Shown: one piece after another, positions 1 to 4,952 of the stretch
How the letters are laid out: every line of letters begins with the position of its first letter
Numbering within the stretch: the first letter of the stretch is position 1
Source: Candidatus Aenigmatarchaeota archaeon
GTDB taxonomy: Archaea; Aenigmatarchaeota; Aenigmatarchaeia; GW2011-AR5
Length of the DNA: 14,342 nt
NCBI GenBank assembly: GCA_016198645.1
Contig: JACQIE010000026.1
Location: 1 to 14,342 of the forward strand
Direction of reading: 5' to 3'
Position numbers and translations under genes: made by a program
The notes under the pieces: model-generated
The model's input: the letters and a program-made list of their open reading frames with translations, nothing else
Databases searched by the model: none
Told to the model about the DNA's origin: nothing

Positions 1-68
1 GCTCCGGTAAGTAAAGAGCCTGCTATACAGATGCCTGCTTTTCGCATGGGTTTACGTATTGAGAACAT
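1..68 (-). CDS. start of an unrecognised minus-strand gene (partial)
   Basis: Reading from 68 toward 1 there is an open frame of 22 complete codons that begins MFSIRKPMRKAGICIAGSLL and runs off the window edge. A second in-frame ATG lies at 47. I prefer 68 because a TATA-like stretch (CTTAAATATA on the minus strand, 89-98) is centred about 26 bp upstream, the same spacing seen for other genes here, which suggests a leaderless transcript. Too little is visible to assign a product. It is divergent from cmk, with about 100 bp between the starts. It could be a chance open frame. Confidence 0.4.
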   Translation of the reverse strand, partial: MFSIRKPMRKAGICIAGSLLTG

Positions 69-88
69 TGTTATTACTTATAAGTGAG

Positions 89-98
89 TATATTTAAG
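89..98 (-). promoter_or_regulatory. TATA-like box for the partial minus-strand gene
   Basis: On the minus strand the stretch reads CTTAAATATA and is centred about 26 bp before the ATG at 68. Archaeal TATA boxes sit about 26 bp before the transcription start, so the message would begin at or next to the start codon. Confidence 0.4.
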
Positions 99-136
99 CT
101 TGAAATCTGCCTAAATTTTACCGCTTCCGGGCAAGC

Positions 137-147
137 TGCTTAAATCT
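137..147 (+). promoter_or_regulatory. TATA-like box for cmk
   Basis: The AT-rich stretch GCTTAAATC is centred near 143, about 27 bp before the ATG at 170. This fits a leaderless mRNA and supports 170 rather than 152 as the start of cmk. Confidence 0.45.
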
Positions 148-169
148 ATGAATGCGTATTTTATTTCAT

Positions 170-727
170 ATGCCCGTAATCGTCATATCCGGCCAGTCCG
201 GCTGCGGCTCAACCACGGCGGCGCGGCTGCTCGCCAAAGCGCTGAAATTACGTTTTTTTTCGGCAGGTGAATACTACAAGACGTTCGGCGAAGGCAAAAG
301 CACAGAGCGCGCAGTGGGCTTTTGGAAGACCGAAAAAGGCTCGTCTCCGCGTTTCCACAATGCGCTGGACGAAATGGTGGCGAAAGAAGCGACGAAGGGC
401 AATGTCGTATGCGACGCCAAGCTGGGCGTGCATTTTCTGAAAAGCGTGGCTGATTTTAAAATCTGGCTGAAGGCTTCCGATTCCGTCAGGGCAGAACGCT
501 ACGCCAAACGCGATTCTATCAGCGTCGGCGAAGCGGAAAAACTGGTGAAAGCAAAGGACAGGCTGGAGCGGGAGAATTTTAAGCGAATTTACGGTTTTGA
601 CTCTTTCTCGCAGGAAAAGGAAGCGGACTTGGTTGTAGACGTTTCAAAGAAGACGCCGGAAGACGTTGTCAGTGAAATAATGAAAGCTATTGCGGGAAGA
701 AAATCCATAAAAACAAGTAAAGACTGA
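170..727 (+). CDS. cmk: archaeal-type cytidylate kinase (CMP kinase-like)
   Basis: The 185-residue product has the layout of the archaeal Cmk family, which phosphorylates CMP/dCMP with ATP. The N-terminal strand and P-loop are ISGQSGCGSTT (residues 6-16). The central VVCDAKLGVHFLK resembles the NMP-binding segment, IWLKASDSVRAERYAKRD is the typical lid region, and FKRIYGFD and ADLVVDVSKKTPEDVV match the family's C-terminal part. The start at 170 puts M-P-V-I directly before the first beta strand and is supported by the TATA spacing; the upstream in-frame ATG at 152 would add six residues. Oddity: Walker A normally reads GxxGxGK[ST]T, but residue 14 is serine where lysine is expected. The product may be a diverged kinase or a variant with altered nucleotide binding. 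It is convergent with the HIT gene. Confidence 0.82.
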   Translation: MPVIVISGQSGCGSTTAARLLAKALKLRFFSAGEYYKTFGEGKSTERAVGFWKTEKGSSPRFHNALDEMVAKEATKGNVVCDAKLGVHFLKSVADFKIWLKASDSVRAERYAKRDSISVGEAEKLVKAKDRLERENFKRIYGFDSFSQEKEADLVVDVSKKTPEDVVSEIMKAIAGRKSIKTSKD

Positions 728-753
728 AACGAACCCGCACATTGAAAGCCGCC

Positions 754-783
754 GAAGCCGTTATACAGCATTGCGCGTCATTG
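754..783 (+). repeat. partial copy of the dispersed intergenic repeat, after cmk
   Basis: Positions 754-775 match repeat copy C (10879-10900) at 21 of 22 bases, centred on ATACAGCATTGCG. The next bases, CGTCATT, match copy A. The head and tail of the element are not recognisable here. It lies 26 bp after the cmk stop in the gap between convergent genes, which shows that the family is not confined to the ribosomal operon. Confidence 0.7.
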
Positions 784-822
784 GAGAGAGATAAGAGCGG
801 GTTAACGTGCGCTAACTAAAAA

Positions 823-903
823 GTAAAGACGAAGACGAGTCCGTATCGTCAAAATTCAAGCCATGCGCAGAAGTTTTTTCAGTCCCTTTACTAACGTCTT
901 TAC
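823..903. terminator. inverted repeat and T-run between convergent genes
   Basis: The gap 728-919 separates the ends of cmk and the HIT gene. GTAAAGACG at 823-831 is the exact reverse complement of CGTCTTTAC at 895-903, and a run of six T's lies at 874-879. Archaeal terminators are often T-rich, so this could end transcription from one or both sides. No experiment or strong motif fixes that role. Confidence 0.35.
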
Positions 904-919
904 TGGCGATGCCAAATAA

Positions 920-1405
920 TCACAGTAATCCCTTCATTGCCTTCTTCAGCTTTGTGTAAGTAGCCGGCAGCGATTCGGGCAGCACTTTCGCATCAGCGAG
1001 CGTCTGCATGTAGCTGACGTCCCCGTGCCAGCGCGGTACGACGTGCATATGAACGTGCTTCTCTATGCCGGCACCGGATACTTTGCCCTGATTGAATCCG
1101 ACGTTGAAGCCCTCGGCTTTCACGGCTTTTTTCAGCACGCCAGTGAACGATGCGGACAGGTCTATAATTTCGCGGCGCTCGTTTTCGTTCAGCGATGTGA
1201 TTTTATCAATGTGACGGTAAGGCACCACCATGACGTGCCCGGATGTGTACGGATATGCGTTTAATATAACGAAGCATGATGCGCCGCGATGGAGAATGTA
1301 GTTCTTTTTGTCGTTCTTTTCCCGCGATTTCGCGCAGAATATACAGCCTTTTGGCTTCTTCGCGTCAAGGAATTTTATTCGCCAAGGCGCCCATATCTTG
1401 TCCAT
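920..1405 (-). CDS. HIT-family nucleotide hydrolase/transferase
   Basis: The 161-residue product belongs to the histidine-triad family, Fhit/Ap4A-phosphorylase-like branch, which hydrolyses or transfers nucleotidyl groups. The active-site triad HVHMHVV is at residues 117-123, followed by PRWHGD. N-terminal APWR (6-9) and CIFC (21-24, possible zinc ligands), then ILNAYPYTSGHVMVVPYRH and GFNVGFNQGK, are all family hallmarks. The start at 1405 (MDKIWAPWR) fits the family N-terminus, and a TATA-like box is centred about 27 bp upstream, whereas extending to 1492 would add 29 unrelated residues. The physiological substrate cannot be read from the sequence. The gene is convergent with cmk and lies downstream of tRNA-Ala on the same strand. 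Confidence 0.9.
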   Translation of the reverse strand: MDKIWAPWRIKFLDAKKPKGCIFCAKSREKNDKKNYILHRGASCFVILNAYPYTSGHVMVVPYRHIDKITSLNENERREIIDLSASFTGVLKKAVKAEGFNVGFNQGKVSGAGIEKHVHMHVVPRWHGDVSYMQTLADAKVLPESLPATYTKLKKAMKGLL

Positions 1406-1425
1406 GAATATGCTACTGTTCGGGG

Positions 1426-1436
1426 TGGTATAAAAG
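1426..1436 (-). promoter_or_regulatory. TATA-like box for the HIT gene
   Basis: On the minus strand the stretch reads CCTTTTATACC and is centred about 27 bp before the ATG at 1405, which implies a leaderless message. Confidence 0.55.
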
Positions 1437-1506
1437 GGTTGAACGGTGTGGCTTTGTGTAGAAAGTAAGGGTATTGTCCACTTCTGCACCAATACACTGA
1501 CTCGTT

Positions 1507-1558
1507 GTGGGCATGAAACTGTTTGAAGCGCTTCGCGCTTCGGTCAGCAGATGCCCAC
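1507..1558. repeat. nested inverted repeat, relative of the dispersed element
   Basis: The outer arms are GTGGGCAT (1507-1514) and ATGCCCAC (1551-1558). Inside is a perfect hairpin GAAGCGC-TTC-GCGCTTC (1525-1541). The core from CTGTTTGA through the TTC loop aligns with repeat copy G (13886-13908), whose hairpin is GACGCAC-TTC-GTGCGTC. The differences fall on both arms and keep the pairing. It lies just past the 3' end of tRNA-Ala, so it could also act as a tRNA transcription terminator. Confidence 0.55.
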
Positions 1559-1563
1559 GTATA

Positions 1564-1635
1564 TGGACTGGTCGGGATTTGAACCCGAAGCCTCTTGCAT
1601 GCCATGCAAGCGATCTTCCGTTGATCTACCAGCCC
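1564..1635 (-). tRNA. tRNA-Ala (anticodon GGC)
   Basis: The 72-nt minus-strand RNA folds as a complete cloverleaf. The acceptor is GGGCTGG/CCAGTCC with the G3-U70 wobble that marks alanine tRNAs. The D-stem is GATC/GATC, the anticodon stem CTTGC/GCAAG with loop ATGGCAT giving anticodon GGC, and the T-arm is TCGGG-TTCAAAT-CCCGA. The discriminator is A. The 3' CCA is not encoded and there is no intron. It diverges from tRNA-Ile. Confidence 0.95.
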
Positions 1636-1701
1636 TTGCGCATCGCGCTTTCTATACATATACCATAAACATAATAACCTTGCGGAAAGAAGTAAGGCAG
1701 T
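1636..1701. promoter_or_regulatory. divergent promoter region between two tRNA genes
   Basis: This 66-bp spacer has an AT-rich core around 1654-1678. On the minus strand TATATGTATA lies about 25 bp before tRNA-Ala. On the plus strand ATAAACATAATAACC lies about 30 bp before tRNA-Ile. Both suit archaeal TATA boxes. Confidence 0.5.
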
Positions 1702-1813
1702 GGGCTCGTAGCTTAGCCTGGTTGGAGCACTCGACTGATAGGCTTGCAAAAGCATCGGAAAGAAACTCTTCCCGCAAATCGAGCGGCCGGCAGTTCAAAT
1801 CTGCCCGGGCCCA
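1702..1813 (+). tRNA. tRNA-Ile (anticodon GAU) with a 37-nt intron
   Basis: The mature 75-nt tRNA consists of 1702-1740 joined to 1778-1813. The acceptor is GGGCTCG/CGGGCCC with one T-G wobble, the D-arm pairs GCTT with GAGC, the anticodon stem is CTCGA/TCGAG, and the T-arm is GGCAG-TTCAAAT-CTGCC. After splicing the loop is CTGATAA, the standard loop for tRNA-Ile(GAU). The discriminator is A and CCA is not encoded. The intron sits between positions 37 and 38, the usual archaeal site. A recombinase remnant begins 8 bp after the 3' end, so this tRNA is a likely integration target. Confidence 0.92.
1741..1777 (+). other. tRNA-Ile intron (archaeal type, position 37/38)
   Basis: The 37 nt interrupt the anticodon loop. 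Removing either this interval or one shifted by one base gives the same mature tRNA, because an A repeats at both junctions. The intron holds a small hairpin with arms GCTT and AAGC and loop GCAA (1742-1753). I could not draw a convincing full bulge-helix-bulge motif by eye, so splicing by the usual endonuclease is inferred from the position. Confidence 0.8.
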
Positions 1814-1820
1814 TGGCAGT

Positions 1821-2102
1821 ATGAGTATGAAACCCGTGCCGGGTTCAAACGGAGAGGCGTCCAAATGCCTGGCGATGCGCTCCAGGTATGCGAGTCTCAT
1901 GGAGAACCCGGCGGTGATGCGCTGGTACCAGAACGTGTGCAGAGGGTCGCGGATTACCGGAGACGTTTACTTCCGGCGCCTGGGAGGGTTCACGGAAAGC
2001 AATGGCATAACGCCCGCCGGAATTCTCAGGCTCACGCCGAAAAGGCGAGCGGATTTGCTGCTGGACACGGTGAGCGCTATGGAAGGCACCGTTTGTCCAT
2101 GA
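1821..2102 (+). pseudogene. N-terminal remnant of a tyrosine recombinase (integrase)
   Basis: The 93-residue frame contains MENPAVMRWYQNVCRGSRIT followed by DVYFRRLGGF, a close fit to the SAM-like core-binding N-terminal domain of archaeal plasmid and virus integrases (residues 27-57), continuing to LLLDTVSAMEG. It then hits a stop where the family continues into the linker and catalytic domain. No catalytic Arg/His/Tyr segment was found in any frame downstream. The start at 1821 lies 8 bp after the end of tRNA-Ile, the classic position for an integrase next to its attachment site. It is therefore probably a dead leftover of an integrated element and unlikely to be active alone. Confidence 0.65.
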
Positions 2103-2201
2103 TTGCCTTTGGCGCTGCCTTCTGAATAAGCCGAGCGCGCATGGGCAGCGCATGATGCCCTGTGCGAAGAAAAGGGAAGCGAAGATCCGGCGGGTGCCCG
2201 G

Positions 2202-2375
2202 TCAGGCGTGCAGGAGCAGCCAGCCAATGACGTACACCAGCACCGTGCCCGTAACGAGAAACGCACCCCACATCGGCAGGTCCCACTCATAGGATCGTGA
2301 GAAGAAGGCTAAAGCCAGCAGAGCAGAGGCTGCGGATGCCGCCAGCAGCGGCAGGTTGACGGACTTGCTGAGCAT
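2202..2375 (-). CDS. small two-helix membrane protein
   Basis: The 57-residue product has two hydrophobic segments, roughly residues 8-25 (LPLLAASAASALLALAFF) and 35-55 (ending VLVYVIGWLLLHA), joined by a short polar turn SRSYEWD. It would lie in the membrane as a helical hairpin. The family is not recognised. The start at 2375 is supported by a TATA-like box centred about 26 bp upstream. The frame stays open further upstream to 2459, but that part is not hydrophobic and lies beyond the promoter. The neighbours are gene remnants, so it may be a survivor of the element or a host gene. Confidence 0.55.
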   Translation of the reverse strand: MLSKSVNLPLLAASAASALLALAFFSRSYEWDLPMWGAFLVTGTVLVYVIGWLLLHA

Positions 2376-2395
2376 GTGAATAGATAGCGCGGAGC

Positions 2396-2405
2396 TTCTT
2401 AAAGT
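2396..2405 (-). promoter_or_regulatory. TATA-like box for the small membrane protein
   Basis: On the minus strand the stretch reads ACTTTAAGAA and is centred about 26 bp before the ATG at 2375, in an otherwise GC-rich neighbourhood. It is the main support for calling that gene. Confidence 0.45.
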
Positions 2406-2484
2406 CGGGTGGTGGGAAACCGTCTCGCGGCACGCCGGGGCGCGTGGGAGGAACGGCAAACGGGGAGTGGCTTCAGGCGGGTGA

Positions 2485-2712
2485 GCTGACCCGGACGGGA
2501 AGCGGACCGGCGTTCAGGTAGTGACGTGCGACCTGGACAGCTACGAGTTGGTGGGGATTGGGAAGGCGCTGAAGGCGGGGTTTGACCGGGTGGTTGTGGC
2601 TTGCGAGGACGAGAAGCTGATAGCTGCGATGAGGGGCAAGCTGGACAACGATAGTGCGCTGGACAACCTGATCCTCACGACGGTGAACGCCGTCGCTTGT
2701 TTCCCACAATGA
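2485..2712 (+). pseudogene. C-terminal fragment of an unrecognised protein
   Basis: The frame is open from 2485 to a stop at 2710-2712 (75 residues). It includes VQVVTCDLDSYELVGIGKAL and then KAGFDRVVVACEDEKLIAAM, which look like alternating strands and helices of an alpha/beta domain. No ATG is present. A GTG at 2521 sits inside what looks like a continuing strand, and a stop closes the frame at 2482. It is therefore more likely the tail of a longer protein that has lost its 5' part than a whole gene. Such alternating segments occur in C-terminal regions of element-borne ATPases and nucleases, but I cannot name a family. Confidence 0.4.
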
Positions 2713-2770
2713 AGCTCGCGACACTCCTGAGGATACGGCCGCAAAGCAGCCACGGGCAGGAATACATCTC

Positions 2771-2786
2771 TGGTGTGCACACACCA
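2771..2786. repeat. inverted repeat TGGTGTG-CA-CACACCA
   Basis: Seven-base perfect arms separated by two bases lie just before the AT-rich stretch at 2795-2804. This is a typical size for an operator of a dimeric regulator, possibly one of the winged-helix proteins encoded nearby, but the link is a guess. Confidence 0.4.
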
Positions 2787-2817
2787 AATCATAGTATTAT
2801 AATTGCTTCATTCTCTA

Positions 2818-2958
2818 ATGAGGTGGCAAACAAGGGCATGTCGCCCACGGAAGATGCGGTCCGTTCCCCTAGCCGAAGCACTTCCCGTGAAACCGGACGA
2901 AAGCTCTAGTCCAACGGAAGCCACGACGGCTCGTGGGGATGCGCCTAATCCGCTATAA
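2818..2958 (+). CDS. doubtful 46-residue basic, proline-rich frame
   Basis: ATG at 2818 opens MRWQTRACRPRKMRSVPLAE and ends at a TAA at 2956-2958. The product would be basic at the N-terminus, then rich in Pro, Ser, Thr and Glu. An AT-rich stretch lies 14-23 bp before the ATG, slightly close for a leaderless start. Disordered tails of this flavour occur after the zinc ribbon of some transposon TnpB proteins, but the body of such a protein is not present upstream. It may be a decayed tail or not a gene at all. Confidence 0.2.
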   Translation: MRWQTRACRPRKMRSVPLAEALPVKPDESSSPTEATTARGDAPNPL

Positions 2959-3074
2959 TAGTGACGACTATGGCGAAGGCATTAATGCTAACAGACTAGG
3001 ACATGATGAGGCCTGCGGTGCATAGCGTATACCAAGGCCCACACGTCAACGCAATTCGCTACCTGGCGGTTTCT

Positions 3075-3099
3075 TATAGATGTACGCCTATAGATACGC
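3075..3099 (+). repeat. short imperfect direct repeat
   Basis: TATAGATGTACGC (3075-3087) is followed after one base by TATAGATACGC (3089-3099), the same unit with two bases missing. Function is unknown. It lies 64-88 bp before the start of the 117-residue gene and could be paired binding sites. Confidence 0.35.
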
Positions 3100-3132
3100 A
3101 TGCCGGGGCACCGGAAAGAGGGTAGGGACCCT

Positions 3133-3144
3133 TTGACCGGTCAA
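3133..3144. promoter_or_regulatory. perfect palindrome TTGACCGGTCAA, possible operator
   Basis: A 12-bp perfect palindrome centred 24 bp before the ATG at 3163, where a promoter or operator would sit. No obvious TATA box lies with it. A repressor site for the downstream two-gene unit is an inference. Confidence 0.35.
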
Positions 3145-3151
3145 GATTATT

Positions 3152-3157
3152 GAGGTG
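3152..3157 (+). promoter_or_regulatory. strong Shine-Dalgarno site GAGGTG
   Basis: GAGGTG lies five bases before the ATG at 3163 and matches the complement of the archaeal 16S 3' end. It fixes the start of the 117-residue gene and implies that this message has a leader. Confidence 0.6.
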
Positions 3158-3162
3158 TCACG

Positions 3163-3516
3163 ATGACGCGTCGTTCGTCGAGGGGTGGTTTCACTACGTT
3201 GCCCAGTGTCATGAACAGTGCCCCCCGTCTCAGTGGTACGGGGACCCATAGAAAACATGCACGAAGAGAGTGGGAACGGTTCTCCAAGGCGTATGCACTG
3301 GCCGCTGCTGATCCCTATGCCCAGGTGGTGTATCGGGCAGGCATGGAATACTGCAACGCCATCGCGAATGGCGCGCCTCCAGACCAGGTTGAAAGTCTCC
3401 GAGCGAACCTGTACAGTTGGTGGCGTGAATGGGAGGCAAAGGCGTCTGAACCTGTTCGAGAAGCACTAACCGGTTACCTTACCCAGCCTGACGAAGTAGC
3501 CGCTCCAACACCGTGA
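3163..3516 (+). CDS. unrecognised 117-residue protein
   Basis: The N-terminal 30 residues are basic and rich in Ser, Thr and Gly, probably disordered. Residues 31-105 look helical and include a Trp-rich patch YSWWREW (84-90). The C-terminus is acidic and Pro/Ala-rich. No signal peptide, membrane segment or known motif is visible. Support for coding comes from the Shine-Dalgarno site five bases upstream and the GTGA overlap with the next gene, which implies coupled translation. The position inside the region behind the integrase remnant suggests cargo of a former mobile element. Function unknown. Confidence 0.6.
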   Translation: MTRRSSRGGFTTLPSVMNSAPRLSGTGTHRKHARREWERFSKAYALAAADPYAQVVYRAGMEYCNAIANGAPPDQVESLRANLYSWWREWEAKASEPVREALTGYLTQPDEVAAPTP

Positions 3517-3803
3517 AATATGCCGTCTGCATCAGTATGCTCTTCGCCTACGGCGACTACAAGCACTGCCCGGTTGAAGACGTAGACCACAACATCCGGC
3601 GGCTCACGCTGCTGATTGCGGCGAATCCGAAGCTCACCGAAGTGAGCAAGGACTACCAGAGCGGCGTCTACGAGAGGACAGAGCGGCTCGACTGGGAGCG
3701 GGTGAAGCAGGACGTGGAAGGAGTCTACAGGGAGACGCTGCTCAGCATTGATGTGCGTGGAAACATCCTTGGACAGCCGGACGAAATCGCGAGGGAAGGG
3801 TGA
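3513..3803 (+). CDS. unrecognised 96-residue helical protein
   Basis: The GTG start at 3513 overlaps the TGA of the previous gene as GTGA, so the two are probably translated together. The product starts MKYAVCISMLFAYGDYKHCP and is mostly charged and helical after residue 25 (for example VYERTERLDWERVKQDVEGVYRE). The short hydrophobic start is not a convincing signal peptide. No family is recognised. It ends just before the TATA-like box of the vapBC unit. As a cotranscribed pair with the 117-residue protein it may form a small complex, which is an inference from the coupling. Confidence 0.55.
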   Translation: MKYAVCISMLFAYGDYKHCPVEDVDHNIRRLTLLIAANPKLTEVSKDYQSGVYERTERLDWERVKQDVEGVYRETLLSIDVRGNILGQPDEIAREG

Positions 3804-3806
3804 AAC

Positions 3807-3815
3807 ATATTTAAG
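3807..3815 (+). promoter_or_regulatory. TATA-like box for the vapBC unit
   Basis: ATATTTAAG is centred near 3811, about 28 bp before a GTG at 3839 and 34 bp before the ATG at 3845. Taken strictly, the spacing favours a leaderless message starting at the GTG. Confidence 0.5.
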
Positions 3816-3844
3816 GTTTCGTGCCCACATGTGCGTGGGTGAAA

Positions 3845-4099
3845 ATGATGGGGACAGTGGTGTTGGACGAGAAAGGTCGCATAACCCTACCACCGGCGTT
3901 CCGGGAGGCTTGGGGATTGAAGCCGAAGCAGAGGCTGGTGCTCGACTACGGGAAATCCGCAGCCACGTTGAGGCCGCTGGGGAAGCTGAGGGTCGAAGAC
4001 AACCCCTTGCTCCGTGAGCTTGCTCTGCACCCACTCAAGGGACCGAAAGTCTCGCGACGTAAGCTTGACAAGATGTCGGAATCGCTGTGGTCACGATGA
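3845..4099 (+). CDS. vapB: AbrB/MazE-type antitoxin (VapB-like)
   Basis: The 84-residue product opens with GTVVLDEKGRITLPPAFREA, the swapped-hairpin AbrB DNA-binding fold typical of VapB/MazE antitoxins. That fold would bind the promoter and, through the basic C-terminal tail (KVSRRKLDK), the toxin. The start may be ATG 3845, ATG 3848 or GTG 3839; the promoter spacing favours 3839, while family alignment fits any of the three. Its TGA overlaps the toxin ATG as ATGA, the usual coupling for such pairs. Autorepression by the complex is expected from the family. Confidence 0.8.
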   Translation: MMGTVVLDEKGRITLPPAFREAWGLKPKQRLVLDYGKSAATLRPLGKLRVEDNPLLRELALHPLKGPKVSRRKLDKMSESLWSR

Positions 4100-4503
4100 T
4101 CCTCATAGATTCCAACGTCTGGATTTTTGCCGCCCGGGAAGGGCAGCCAGAACATTCTGTGGCGATTGAGCGCGTCGGCCAAGTGCTTGGAAGCGGCGGA
4201 GCGTGCGTGAATGACCTCATAGTTTCCGAGGTGTTCCACATTATCAGCCTCCTCCACGGCAAGCCTGAAGCCCAGAGGAAGGTCGCCGCGATTCTGGGCG
4301 ACGCGCTGGTTGACTGGCTTCCCTTCACAAGAGCGCAGGCAATGCATGCTATCACCCTGTCAATGAAGTCGGGCATCCGTATCAACGACGCGATGCTCGC
4401 GGCTCAGGCGGTGCAGGTTGGGGCACGAATCCTTACCGACAACGTCAAAGATTTCAGCCGAGTGCCCGGGCTGAAGATTGTGCCGCTTCGGGAGTCGAGA
4501 TGA
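4096..4503 (+). CDS. vapC: PIN-domain toxin ribonuclease (VapC)
   Basis: The 135-residue product has the four acidic positions of the PIN domain: Asp5 in ILIDSN, Glu45 in VSEVFH, Asp98 in INDAMLAA, and Asp115/Asp119 in LTDNVKDF. VapC toxins are Mg-dependent RNases that cut tRNA or rRNA when freed from the antitoxin. The start at ATG 4096 overlaps the vapB stop; a GTG at 4087 would add three residues. The acidic residues are intact, so the toxin could be active. It is followed by a third overlapping gene. Confidence 0.88.
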   Translation: MILIDSNVWIFAAREGQPEHSVAIERVGQVLGSGGACVNDLIVSEVFHIISLLHGKPEAQRKVAAILGDALVDWLPFTRAQAMHAITLSMKSGIRINDAMLAAQAVQVGARILTDNVKDFSRVPGLKIVPLRESR

Positions 4504-4667
4504 GAATGAGCAAATCGCACGAGGCTGCCGCAGCCGTTCGCAACGATGTGCAAAAGAAGGTGGAAGCTGGCAGCTCTCCAGACCCGTTTGCGCGCAGCGC
4601 GGTATTGGAAGTCTACTGGATGCACGATGAGAAAGTGAGTCAACTTTCTACGGAACTTCATCCATAA
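4500..4667 (+). CDS. small third gene coupled to vapBC
   Basis: ATG at 4500 overlaps the vapC TGA as ATGA and opens a 55-residue frame, MRMSKSHEAAAAVRNDVQKK, that ends at TAA 4665-4667. The product is charged and probably helical, with no recognised motif. The overlap mirrors the vapB-vapC junction, which argues for a real coupled gene. Its last 20 bp overlap the end of the convergent winged-helix gene. It might modulate the toxin-antitoxin complex or be a decayed fragment of a longer gene. Confidence 0.5.
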   Translation: MRMSKSHEAAAAVRNDVQKKVEAGSSPDPFARSAVLEVYWMHDEKVSQLSTELHP

Positions 4668-4932
4668 TTTCCTTCATGGCAGCGTAGTGCTTCATGTAAC
4701 TTTCACCCCGATCAGTGAGAGCATATCTTTTCCCGCGTTCTCCCGGCAGGGCGGGTTCCACTGTAATCATGCCGCTGGCCTGCATGATGCCCATATATAG
4801 CCGTGTTTGTCGATATGACAGATTGTTGCCAAACTTAAACAACTCCATTCTTACGAGTCCGTGTTCAGATGTCCCGATGTTCTCAAGCATGTCGTATATT
4901 ATTCCCATGTCCGAACGTCGCGTGCGTATCAT
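4648..4932 (-). CDS. winged-helix DNA-binding regulator, paralogue 2
   Basis: The 94-residue product resembles small archaeal winged-helix proteins. It has the N-terminal helix IIYDMLENI, the recognition region NNLSYRQTRLYMGIMQASGM, the wing RYALTDRG and a C-terminal dimerisation helix YMKHYAAMKEIMDE. It aligns along its whole length with the upstream neighbour (both have IIYDML, NNLSY, ALT-RG, HY). The start at 4932 is set by that alignment, with a GAGGG stretch a few bases upstream. It lies 20 bp after the first paralogue on the same strand, so the two are probably one transcript. The target is unknown. Confidence 0.75.
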   Translation of the reverse strand: MIRTRRSDMGIIYDMLENIGTSEHGLVRMELFKFGNNLSYRQTRLYMGIMQASGMITVEPALPGERGKRYALTDRGESYMKHYAAMKEIMDEVP

Positions 4933-4952
4933 TTTTTCCCTCTTCTAAACGG

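Larger units (their letters stand above)
2713..3162. other. 450-bp stretch with little coding evidence
   Basis: No recognisable gene or RNA was found. It holds an inverted repeat (2771-2786), an AT-rich possible TATA box TATTATAATT (2795-2804), a 46-codon frame (2818-2958), a short imperfect direct repeat (3075-3099) and a perfect 12-bp palindrome (3133-3144). Several frames stay open together over 2818-2910, which suggests GC-rich sequence rather than selection for a protein. It could be decayed element DNA or an uncharacterised RNA gene. Confidence 0.5.

Noticed and set aside
1406..1492. 29-residue extension of the HIT protein
   Set aside because: It crosses the TATA-like box at 1426-1436, and the residues do not resemble the family, which starts near MDKIWAPWR.
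1551..1820. Long plus-strand frame running through both tRNA genes into the integrase fragment
   Set aside because: The part before 1821 covers two complete tRNA genes and their promoter spacer, so it is not protein coding.
2713..3162. Group II intron or RNase P RNA
   Set aside because: I looked for a domain-V-like hairpin, a reverse transcriptase and the conserved RNase P blocks and found none.
3230..3466. Minus-strand frames opposite the 117-residue gene
   Set aside because: They have no promoter or ribosome-binding site and mirror the codon pattern of the plus-strand gene, which has a strong Shine-Dalgarno site.
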